This document shows positions 1 to 6,074 of a stretch of DNA of 17,712 nucleotides, piece after piece. The notes beneath the pieces were generated by a model. The model had not been told where the DNA came from, did not search any database, and worked only from the letters and a program-made list of their open reading frames with translations. This stretch comes from Actinomycetota bacterium. GTDB taxonomy: Bacteria; Actinomycetota; Actinomycetes; Nanopelagicales; Nanopelagicaceae. Numbering within the stretch: the first letter of the stretch is position 1; the number at the start of each line of letters is the position of its first letter. The position numbers and the translations under genes are program-made. The DNA is taken from the NCBI GenBank assembly GCA_009705165.1, contig WLCU01000001.1:1-17712 (forward strand), read 5' to 3'.

Positions 1-273
1 AACAGCGCAGTGTCTGCATGGGCACCACACCCAGCATGTGCTCGTCTATGGATGGAATACACATTGGGTGAAAAGGGCGCAGATATCTGGGCACAAGGTG
101 GAGCTACTCCAACTCTTTGGGTATGGCTACTAAAGACAGCTCGTGCTACATCAGCTGCTAAGGGTTCAATTGGTACAAGCAAGGCTGTTGCTGAAAAAGC
201 AACAGCTGAGCAGACTGCTGCAGCTCGTGCTTACCTAAAGACAGCATGGCCAGCTGCTGTTGGAACTAACTAA
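1..273 (+). CDS. ABC transporter solute-binding protein, C-terminal fragment
   Basis: Only the last 90 codons are present; the reading frame is already open at base 1, so the start lies outside the window. The stretch APHPACARLWMEYTLGEKGA followed by a GGATPT motif matches the late region of iron/polyamine-type (PotD/FbpA-like) extracellular binding proteins. In these, a conserved 'aP.p.aArlf..f.ls.egq' helix precedes the last lobe. The role would be to capture the substrate outside the membrane and deliver it to the two permeases that follow 12 bases downstream. The tail is Ala/Thr/Lys-rich. The substrate cannot be read from this fragment. The family call rests on this motif and on the operon context. 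Confidence 0.85.
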   Translation, partial: NSAVSAWAPHPACARLWMEYTLGEKGADIWAQGGATPTLWVWLLKTARATSAAKGSIGTSKAVAEKATAEQTAAARAYLKTAWPAAVGTN

Positions 274-285
274 GAAGTCAATTAA

Positions 286-1203
286 TTGACTCAAGCTCAA
301 TACAAGGGAACCGGTTCTGCCACTGGCAGGACCGGTTCTCGGTATTGGCGAAGTAAAACGGCATATCTTGGGGTCATCCCTTTTTTATTAGTTAGCGGTT
401 TATTTCTTCTTTACCCAACCTGGAACGTTGCATCAGGTGCTTTCCAAAATAACAATGGGAAATTCAGCACATCTGTACTTAAAGAAGTTTTTAATTCCCC
501 CGTTGCCCGACATGCATTTGCAAATTCACTTGAGATTTCAGCCAAGACCGCACTTGCCGGAGCCATATTAGGAGCGCTATTTGCTTGGGCCCTTGTTAAT
601 GGAAAACAAGGCGGATATTTCTATCGAATCTCTGTGGCTTTGAGCTCTGTGCTCGCCCAGTTCGGTGGCGTTATGTTAACTTTTGCATTCTTGGCAACTT
701 TTGGTTTTAACGGCCTTATTGCAAATATCGCAGTTAAATATGCGCCAAACACTTTCTTGGCAGATGCATCTTGGTTGTATGGAAAGTTTGGAATCAGTGT
801 TCTTTATACATTTTTCCAGATCCCTCTAATGGTCCTAGTTTTCTTACCAACACTTGAAAACCTAAAGCCACAATGGCGCGAGGCCTCTGATGCTCTCGGC
901 GGCAAGGCTTATGAATACTGGCTACGAATCGGAATTCCAATTTTGACACCATCGTTTGCAGGAGCGGCACTTTTATTATTTGTTAACTCATTCTCTGCAT
1001 ATGCAACTGCAGCTACTTTAATTAACTTGTCTGATTTCCTCACTCCCCTACAAATTGCAACTGCTCTTACTAGCGAAACTGGTGGCGCAAACCCAGCTGA
1101 AGCTAAAGCGCTTTCTTTCTATATGGTCGTAGTCGTGGTAATCGCAATGACTTTCTATGCAATGTTGCGTCGACGAGTAAGTAAGTGGGAGCAGCGCCGA
1201 TGA
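286..1203 (+). CDS. ABC transporter permease (first membrane subunit)
   Basis: A 305-residue inner-membrane subunit of a binding-protein-dependent importer. About six hydrophobic segments are visible, the first at about residues 27-50. The cytoplasmic EAA loop that docks on the ATPase is at about 199-218 (E199-A200, G205, P218), as in PotB/FbpB-type permeases. The TTG at 286 is the only possible start. An in-frame stop lies at 283, and no ATG, GTG or TTG follows before the first membrane segment. Upstream ribosome-binding signal is weak (AAGAAG near 272). Codons 7-19 encode a Gly/Thr/Ser/Arg tail that coincides with a strong hairpin (306-340). The gene ends in an ATGA overlap with the next permease, so the two are translationally coupled. 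Confidence 0.93.
   Translation: MTQAQYKGTGSATGRTGSRYWRSKTAYLGVIPFLLVSGLFLLYPTWNVASGAFQNNNGKFSTSVLKEVFNSPVARHAFANSLEISAKTALAGAILGALFAWALVNGKQGGYFYRISVALSSVLAQFGGVMLTFAFLATFGFNGLIANIAVKYAPNTFLADASWLYGKFGISVLYTFFQIPLMVLVFLPTLENLKPQWREASDALGGKAYEYWLRIGIPILTPSFAGAALLLFVNSFSAYATAATLINLSDFLTPLQIATALTSETGGANPAEAKALSFYMVVVVVIAMTFYAMLRRRVSKWEQRR
306..340 (+). promoter_or_regulatory. Strong intra-operon hairpin at the start of the first permease
   Basis: Bases 306-321 and 325-340 are complementary over 16 positions (14 Watson-Crick pairs and two G-U pairs) around a three-base ACT loop. The core is AACCGGT paired with ACCGGTT, then CTGCC paired with GGCAG. It begins 33 bases after the binding-protein stop codon and 20 bases after the permease TTG start. 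No T-run follows, so it is not a simple intrinsic terminator. In other ABC importer operons, stem-loops after the binding-protein gene protect its mRNA and lower permease expression. The same role is likely here, but is inferred. Confidence 0.72.
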
Positions 1204-1994
1204 AGCAATCCTGGGGTGTGCGTCTATGGCGCTGGACAATCATTTCCATTGTTGGTGCCTATCTATTGGTTCCGTTGTATGCGATGTTTGATTTTTCTAC
1301 CAAGCCTTTTGGTTTTGCTGATAAAGGACGCACGTTTAGAGCCTGGAGCATTATCCCTAGCCAGCCTGATTTGATTGCAGCGGTTACTAGATCGCTCATT
1401 ACTGCAGCGATTGTTATGGCTTTAATCTTGTTTTTAATTGTTCCAACTGCAATCTGGGTGCATTTAAAACTGCCTGCGCTTCGCCGCCCATTTGAGCTAC
1501 TTTGCCTTTTGCCTTTGGCAATTCCTGCCATTGTTATCGTGGTTGGTATCGCACCTTTGTATCGATGGATTTCTATCCATCTGACTGAATCTCCTATTTC
1601 ACTTGCCGGTGTTTATTCCATGTTGATTTTGCCTTATACATACCGCTCATTATCTGCAGCCCTAGATGCAGTAGACATTCACACGCTGGCAGAGGCTGCC
1701 CGCACTTTGGGTGCAAACACATCGCGTGTGATTTTTGGAATTATCATGCCAACGATTAAGACTGGCATTGTTAATGGTTCATTTATTGCAATTGCACTCG
1801 TTCTTGGTGAGTACACAATCTCAAATATTTTGAATTACAAGACTTTCCAGGTTGTAATTGCTCAAATTGGCCGCACTAATGGAAACGTTGCCGTAGCAGT
1901 TTCTCTGGCTTCTATTCTCTTTGTTCTGTTCCTGCTTCTACTCATCCCTACTAAGAAACGTCGTTCAGAAGTTCTCGACGTTGACCTCGTCTGA
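1200..1994 (+). CDS. ABC transporter permease (second membrane subunit)
   Basis: A 264-residue partner permease. The EAA loop is at about residues 165-184 (E165-A166-A167, G171, P184), and about six hydrophobic segments surround it, the first at 12-30 and the last at the C-terminus. I chose the ATG at 1200, which overlaps the preceding stop as ATGA and has GGGAG 8 bases upstream (1187-1191). A GTG five codons earlier (1185) is less likely, because it overlaps this Shine-Dalgarno. Together with the preceding protein it forms the heterodimeric channel of a PotBC/FbpB-like importer. The gene ends 17 bases before the ATPase gene. Confidence 0.92.
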   Translation: MKQSWGVRLWRWTIISIVGAYLLVPLYAMFDFSTKPFGFADKGRTFRAWSIIPSQPDLIAAVTRSLITAAIVMALILFLIVPTAIWVHLKLPALRRPFELLCLLPLAIPAIVIVVGIAPLYRWISIHLTESPISLAGVYSMLILPYTYRSLSAALDAVDIHTLAEAARTLGANTSRVIFGIIMPTIKTGIVNGSFIAIALVLGEYTISNILNYKTFQVVIAQIGRTNGNVAVAVSLASILFVLFLLLLIPTKKRRSEVLDVDLV

Positions 1995-2011
1995 ATCGAA
2001 AGGACCATAAG

Positions 2012-3061
2012 TTGAGCTCCTCGACATATGTACAACTAGTTGACCTCGCCAAGCATTTTGGAAAGGTCAGAGCACTCGATGGTCTAAACCTTGATATTGC
2101 TCAAGGCGAGCTCGTGGCACTGCTTGGTCCTTCCGGTTGCGGTAAAACAACTGCGCTTCGAGCACTGGCAGGTTTGCAAGAGTTGGATCGCGGTCAATTA
2201 ATCGTTGATGGCAAAGATGTAACTTTCCAAAACGCCAACAAGCGCGGCATGGGAATGGTTTTCCAGGCATACTCACTGTTCCCACACATGACCGCCCGTG
2301 AAAACGTTGAATATGGATTAAAGTTAAAGGCGCACAAAACTGCGGCCGACAAGCGCAAGGCGCGTTCAACAGAACTGCTTGAATTAGTTGGTCTTTCAAC
2401 TCACGTTAACCATTACCCGCATCAGCTTTCAGGTGGTCAGCAGCAACGTGTGGCATTAGCCCGTGCTTTGGCAATTTCGCCAAAAGTGCTTTTGCTTGAC
2501 GAGCCACTCTCAGCACTTGATGCCAAAGTTCGTACGCAGTTGCGTGAAGAAATTCGTCGCATTCAACTTGAGCTTGGCACAACAACATTATTCGTTACTC
2601 ATGATCAAGAAGAAGCGCTCAGCATTGCTGATCGCGTAGGTGTAATGCGTAACGGTCAGCTAGAACAAATCGCTGCCCCTGCAGAACTCTACGATCGCCC
2701 AAAAACATCTTTTGTTGCCGAATTCGTTGGTTTAACTAATCCAATCGCTGGCAAAGTTTCAGGTGGTGAAATTGAAGTTCTTGGAAGTGTTATTAAAACT
2801 CTTCCTGGTTCCGTTTCCTCTGGCACTGGAATTGCATTAATCCGTCCAGAAAGCATTGATGTAGTGGCTAGCTCATCAGGCAATGCAACCGTTGCTGCCG
2901 CAAGTTTCCTTGGAGCTTCATGTCGCTTGAATATCACAATGAATGATGGTTCTCGCGTAACTGCTCAACTTCCTAGCTCTGATGCTGCCGGTATTGGTGC
3001 CGGTGCAAAAGTTAAAGTTTCATTACTTGATTTGCCTGTATTCGTGAAGGCTGCAGGATGA
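2012..3061 (+). CDS. ABC transporter ATP-binding protein, PotA/FbpC/UgpC-type
   Basis: A 349-residue ATPase that powers the importer from the cytoplasmic side. All nucleotide-binding motifs are intact: Walker A GPSGCGKTT (39-47), Q-loop Q85, signature LSGGQ (139-143), Walker B LLLDE (160-164), D-loop SALD (167-170) and switch histidine H197. Residues from about 240 to the end form the shorter TOBE-like regulatory/substrate-linked domain typical of polyamine, iron and sugar importers. The start is a TTG at 2012 with AAGGA 8 bases upstream (1999-2003). The stop overlaps the next gene as ATGA, which couples the enzyme gene to the transporter. The subfamily is clear; the transported substrate is not. 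Confidence 0.95.
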   Translation: MSSSTYVQLVDLAKHFGKVRALDGLNLDIAQGELVALLGPSGCGKTTALRALAGLQELDRGQLIVDGKDVTFQNANKRGMGMVFQAYSLFPHMTARENVEYGLKLKAHKTAADKRKARSTELLELVGLSTHVNHYPHQLSGGQQQRVALARALAISPKVLLLDEPLSALDAKVRTQLREEIRRIQLELGTTTLFVTHDQEEALSIADRVGVMRNGQLEQIAAPAELYDRPKTSFVAEFVGLTNPIAGKVSGGEIEVLGSVIKTLPGSVSSGTGIALIRPESIDVVASSSGNATVAAASFLGASCRLNITMNDGSRVTAQLPSSDAAGIGAGAKVKVSLLDLPVFVKAAG

Positions 3062-4167
3062 TCTTTGGGTCGATTGCAAAGTTAGAAACTTTTTGTAACG
3101 AGTTTGTTGGATTTGTAAAAGTAACAACATCTGATGGTCACATTGGGTGGGGCCAGGTTTCTAACTATCACTCAGATATCACTGCCCAAGTATTTCACCG
3201 ACAAGTTGCCCCCTGGGTTCTTGGTAAAGATGCATCTGACATCGGCGCACTTGTTACTTTAGTTGAAGCCCGCGAACACAAATTTCCTGGCAGCTATCGG
3301 TGTCGTGCAAATGCTGGATTAGATACTGCGCTATGGGATCTACGTGGCCGAGTTGAAGGTAAGCCGGTCGTTGAACTTTTAGGTGGCACAGCTAAGAAAC
3401 TTCGAACTTATGCATCATCAATGCGCCGTAACATCACTCCGCAGGAGGAAGCTGCACGTCTAGTAAAGCTGCGGGATGATTTTGGTTTTGATGCCTTCAA
3501 ATGGCGCGTTGGTGCAGAGTGCGGCAACGATATCGATGAATGGTCTGGCCGAACCGAGGAAGTCGTACCGGTGGTTTCCCGCGCTTTAGGTGATGGGATT
3601 TCAAAGTTAGTTGATGGCAACAGCGGGTTTTCGCCAAAGCGTGCAATTGAAGTTGGGCAGTTACTTGAAACCGAAGGAATTAGCCACTTCGAAGAGCCTT
3701 GTAAATACTGGGAACTCGAAGAAACTAAACAAGTGACAGATGCGCTAAAAATTGACGTAACTGGTGGCGAACAAGATTGGAATCTTGACACCTGGAAGCG
3801 CATGATTGATATGCATGCCGTAGATGTTTTGCAGCCAGATGTTATGTATATGGGTGGAATTTGGCGCACACTAAAAGTTGTTGAGATGGCAAATAAAGCC
3901 GGCATGCCAGTTACCCCCCACAGCGCTAATCTTTCTTTAGTAACTATTTGCACAATGCACTTGCTTGGTGCAATTCCAAACCCCGGAAAATATCTTGAAT
4001 TTTCAATCGAAGGTTTTGATTACTACCCACTACAAAAAGATCTATTCCTTGGCGATCCCTTCGCAATCCAAGCTGGAGAAATTCAAATACCACAAGGACC
4101 AGGCTGGGGAGTTGAAATTAATCCCGAATGGTTAAGCAAAGCTAAATATCAAGTATCTGAAATTTAA
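3058..4167 (+). CDS. Enolase-superfamily enzyme, mandelate racemase subgroup (probable acid-sugar dehydratase or related)
   Basis: A 369-residue TIM-barrel enzyme of the mandelate racemase/muconate lactonizing family. Metal ligands are visible as D186 (VDGNSGF), E212 (FEEP) and E238 (GGEQD). The His-Asp dyad that marks the mandelate racemase subgroup is D261 (LQPDVMYMGG) plus H288 (TPHSAN), with E314 in LEF. At the opposite acid/base position, where many relatives have Lys-x-Lys, this protein has K148-W-R150. Enzymes of this group abstract an alpha-proton from a carboxylate; most bacterial members dehydrate acid sugars, some racemise or epimerise. The ATGA overlap with the ATPase suggests that it acts on the imported substrate. 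The specific substrate cannot be assigned. Its stop overlaps the convergent GNAT gene by four bases. Confidence 0.9.
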   Translation: MIFGSIAKLETFCNEFVGFVKVTTSDGHIGWGQVSNYHSDITAQVFHRQVAPWVLGKDASDIGALVTLVEAREHKFPGSYRCRANAGLDTALWDLRGRVEGKPVVELLGGTAKKLRTYASSMRRNITPQEEAARLVKLRDDFGFDAFKWRVGAECGNDIDEWSGRTEEVVPVVSRALGDGISKLVDGNSGFSPKRAIEVGQLLETEGISHFEEPCKYWELEETKQVTDALKIDVTGGEQDWNLDTWKRMIDMHAVDVLQPDVMYMGGIWRTLKVVEMANKAGMPVTPHSANLSLVTICTMHLLGAIPNPGKYLEFSIEGFDYYPLQKDLFLGDPFAIQAGEIQIPQGPGWGVEINPEWLSKAKYQVSEI

Positions 4168-4664
4168 TTCGATTCTGTTTTTCGAATCATTCGTTGGTAA
4201 AACTTTCCAGGTTGGCGCGAACTTGGTTGTGGATCGCCCATTGAAATAAAACCTAGTTTTTCATAGGCAGCTATAGCTGAGAAATTATCTTGCCACACGC
4301 CAAGTCCCTGAACCTGCCAACTACGATTTTTTGACTCTGTATCAACATAGTCAAACATCGCCCGCATTAAGCCAACGCCGCGAAAGTTTGGATCACTCCA
4401 ACAGCCACCAATCCAACATGTAGCGCCAAAATCACCTACAAGATTTTCTACATACATCATTGCTGCATCATGGCCATTTACTGACGCCACTAAGAATGCC
4501 TGCTTTGCAAACTCGCTTCGCCATTTTTCTTCATCGAACCGGCTCTCGGCTTCATAAGTACCACCAAAAGCATGAGCGCTATCTAGTAAAGCTTTCAACC
4601 GAATATCTCGCAGACGAGGCCATTCATCTGGATGTAGTTCAAAGGTTTTTACCGCGCTAAGCAT
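4164..4664 (-). CDS. GNAT-family N-acetyltransferase
   Basis: A 166-residue protein. The acetyl-CoA pyrophosphate-binding motif A lies around residues 89-105 (WSDPNFRGVGLM, with R95-G96-V97-G98), and the typical motif B NFSAIAAYEKLGF is at 127-139. It would transfer an acetyl group to an amine of a small molecule or protein; the acceptor cannot be told. It is the last gene of the terC transcription unit, 14 bases after the PGPGW gene. The Shine-Dalgarno before its ATG is weak. Its stop shares four bases with the convergent enolase-family gene, leaving no room for a dedicated terminator between them. Confidence 0.9.
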   Translation of the reverse strand: MLSAVKTFELHPDEWPRLRDIRLKALLDSAHAFGGTYEAESRFDEEKWRSEFAKQAFLVASVNGHDAAMMYVENLVGDFGATCWIGGCWSDPNFRGVGLMRAMFDYVDTESKNRSWQVQGLGVWQDNFSAIAAYEKLGFISMGDPQPSSRQPGKFYQRMIRKTESN

Positions 4665-4678
4665 TGAGCAATTATGCC

Positions 4679-4912
4679 CTAAGGTTTTTTCTTAGGAATC
4701 ATTTTCTTAGCATGGTGTTTGGCTTTGATTAATAGTGACTCGGCCCAAGCGAATTCAAGGGCAAGCACAATCAAGCCCGCAATGACAAGTGGCATCGTAA
4801 ATGGTCCCGGCAGAACAATCAGGGCAAGGCCGGCTAAGACCAAAGTACTTCCAATAGTAAATGCGATTACCTGCCGTAATCGTTTAGGAATCAATAACCA
4901 ACTTTTCTTCAT
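4679..4912 (-). CDS. Small PGPGW-family membrane protein
   Basis: A 77-residue protein with two hydrophobic segments (about 15-35 and 40-55) separated by a short turn. The sequence LALIVLPGPFTMPLVIAGL followed by ALEFAWAE matches the PGPGW family of small putative transmembrane proteins, which are common in actinobacteria. The usual PGPGW signature appears here as PGPFT. The C-terminus is strongly basic (KKMIPKKKP) and presumably cytoplasmic. The family has no established function. Its ATG overlaps the terC stop by four bases, so its translation is probably coupled to the metal exporter gene. Confidence 0.82.
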   Translation of the reverse strand: MKKSWLLIPKRLRQVIAFTIGSTLVLAGLALIVLPGPFTMPLVIAGLIVLALEFAWAESLLIKAKHHAKKMIPKKKP

Positions 4913-5898
4913 TGATTTTCTTCTTTATCCCCAGTAATACGTCCGGCATGGGCCTTGGTGTTTGGATCATTTTTGCTCTTGAGCAAACTCGCCACGGTAG
5001 ACACCACCAAAATACTTGCAATCACGGCAAGGCTAACCACGGTTGGGATCTTAGGTACTTCTGCGTAAACCTCGTGAAGGTATGTAACAACTAACTTCGC
5101 ACCAATAAACATCAATATAAATGACAAACCAAGAGAGAGGTAGATCAGTTTATCTAGTAGGCCTTTGAGCAAGAAATACAGGGCTCGCAAACCAAGTAAA
5201 GCAAAAGCATTAGCGGTAAAGACCAAGAAAGTTTCAGATGTGACACCAAACGTTGCCGGAATTGAATCTAACGCAAATAGTAAATCTGTTGAAGCAATTG
5301 CAACAATAACCAAGAACATTGGTGTTGCAAAGCGCTTGCCATTTAACTTAATGAAAAGCTTTGTTCCGTGAAACTCATCTACTAGCGCTACACGGGAACG
5401 AATTGTGCGGACTAGTAAATTATCGTTTGGTTCAGGATCTTCATCCCAGTGCTTGAATAAACCAATTCCTGTCCAGATTAAGATTGCACCAAAGATTACA
5501 AAGGTAAATGAGAATGACGCCAGAGCTGCAGCACCAATTGCAATAAATACGGCTCTGAAAACTAGTGCCAGCAATACGCCGATGAGTAAAACTTTTTGGT
5601 GATATGTACTTGGGACCGCAAACTGCGCAAGGATTATTACAAAGATAAAGAGGTTATCTATCGAAAGCGAGTATTCGACCAAGTACGCCGCAAAAAACTC
5701 GGTACCGCTCGTAGCACCAAAATAACTCCACACCCAAATTCCAAAGGCGATTGAAAGACCTACGTAGAAACTAGTCCAAGCAATTGCTTCTTTGAATTTA
5801 ACATCGTGTGGTTTGCGACTGGCAGTAACTAGATCTAAAAGGATTAAACCTAAAATTAAAGCAATTGTGATTGACCAGATAAGTAATGAGACCTGCAT
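4909..5898 (-). CDS. TerC-family integral membrane protein, probable Mn2+ exporter
   Basis: A 329-residue polytopic membrane protein with about eight hydrophobic segments. Family signatures are present: EYSLSIDNLFIF (75-86, with D81-N82), STDLLFALDSIPA (203-215, with D205 and D211) and FTANAFALLGLRALYF (227-242). TerC/Alx relatives were first linked to tellurite resistance, and several are now known to export manganese. A Mn2+ riboswitch directly upstream (about 5930-6020) supports that function here. The ATG at 5898 has AAGGGAG just upstream (5909-5903). This is the first gene of a three-gene minus-strand unit. The intracellular domain at about 150-190 (HWDEDPEPNDN) is the usual variable linker. 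Confidence 0.93.
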   Translation of the reverse strand: MQVSLLIWSITIALILGLILLDLVTASRKPHDVKFKEAIAWTSFYVGLSIAFGIWVWSYFGATSGTEFFAAYLVEYSLSIDNLFIFVIILAQFAVPSTYHQKVLLIGVLLALVFRAVFIAIGAAALASFSFTFVIFGAILIWTGIGLFKHWDEDPEPNDNLLVRTIRSRVALVDEFHGTKLFIKLNGKRFATPMFLVIVAIASTDLLFALDSIPATFGVTSETFLVFTANAFALLGLRALYFLLKGLLDKLIYLSLGLSFILMFIGAKLVVTYLHEVYAEVPKIPTVVSLAVIASILVVSTVASLLKSKNDPNTKAHAGRITGDKEENQ

Positions 5899-5905
5899 TT
5901 TTCTC

Positions 5906-5937
5906 CCTTGATAGCCATGAGTAGAACATGGTCAAGG
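5906..5937 (-). promoter_or_regulatory. Alternative hairpin sequestering the terC Shine-Dalgarno (riboswitch expression platform)
   Basis: The 3' strand of riboswitch P1, CCTTGA (5937-5932), continues directly into CCATG (5931-5927). These two blocks are complementary to CATGG (5919-5915) and TCAAGG (5911-5906), giving 11 pairs with a three-base bulge (5914-5912) and a seven-base loop. TCAAGG overlaps the AAGGGAG ribosome-binding site of terC. P1 and this hairpin use the same CCTTGA, so they cannot form together. The expected logic is that Mn2+ stabilises P1, frees the binding site and turns terC translation on. Confidence 0.78.
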
Positions 5938-6020
5938 TCTCCCTAACCGAATTACCGGCCAGCGCCCCGGGCTTTTACACCGTATTGACGAGGTAGCTGT
6001 AGTGAGGTACTCCCCTTAAA
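5928..6020 (-). ncRNA. yybP-ykoY (Mn2+-sensing) riboswitch upstream of terC
   Basis: Read on the minus strand, the leader has the conserved blocks of this riboswitch class in the right order: GGGGAGTA (6015-6008), CGTCAATACG (5990-5981), GCCCGGGGC (5972-5964) and AGACCTTGA (5940-5932). The closing helix P1 pairs TTAAGG (6019-6014) with CCTTGA (5937-5932), with one U-G pair. The class binds Mn2+ through two facing conserved loops and commonly controls terC/alx, mntP and P-type ATPase genes. The gene directly downstream is terC-family, which fits exactly. The assignment is by motif recognition, not by covariance search. Confidence 0.9.
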
Positions 6021-6028
6021 CATTTCAA

Positions 6029-6057
6029 ATCTTAAAGGCAGAATCGCAGCCCCGCAA
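6029..6057 (-). promoter_or_regulatory. Candidate promoter of the terC unit
   Basis: On the minus strand, TTGCGG (6057-6052) and TAAGAT (6034-6029) are separated by 17 bases and resemble -35 and -10 elements. The predicted transcript start near 6022 falls just before the riboswitch P1 helix at 6019, which supports the call. The -35 matches the consensus only in its first three bases. Confidence 0.5.
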
Positions 6058-6062
6058 ATCAA

Positions 6063-6074
6063 TAGAATAGTTAG
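6063..6074 (+). promoter_or_regulatory. Candidate leaderless-type -10 element for the MMPL gene
   Basis: TAGAAT (6063-6068) fits the actinobacterial TANNNT -10 pattern and ends six bases before the ATG at 6075. Transcription would therefore begin at or next to the start codon. No Shine-Dalgarno is present upstream of the ATG, as expected for a leaderless mRNA. No good -35 is visible; it would overlap the divergent terC promoter. Confidence 0.55.

Noticed and set aside
1185..1199. Earlier GTG start for the second permease
   Set aside because: It overlaps the GGGAG that serves the ATG at 1200, and the ATGA overlap is the pattern seen throughout the window.
3408..3953. 181-codon open frame antisense to the enolase-family gene
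   Set aside because: The sense frame carries the complete active site. The antisense translation is Ser/Pro/Thr-rich with no domain, a shadow of the coding strand.
4167..4188. ATTCGA/TCGAAT and GATTC/GAATC inverted repeats after the enolase-family stop, considered as a terminator
   Set aside because: The stems are only 5-6 bp, A/T-rich and mutually exclusive. They lie inside the GNAT coding sequence and are too weak to call.
5840..5929. Upstream ATG at 5929 on the minus strand, out of frame with terC, as a regulatory upstream ORF
   Set aside because: It lies inside the riboswitch expression platform, has no ribosome site, and its frame simply overlaps terC. Pairing in the hairpin explains the sequence better.
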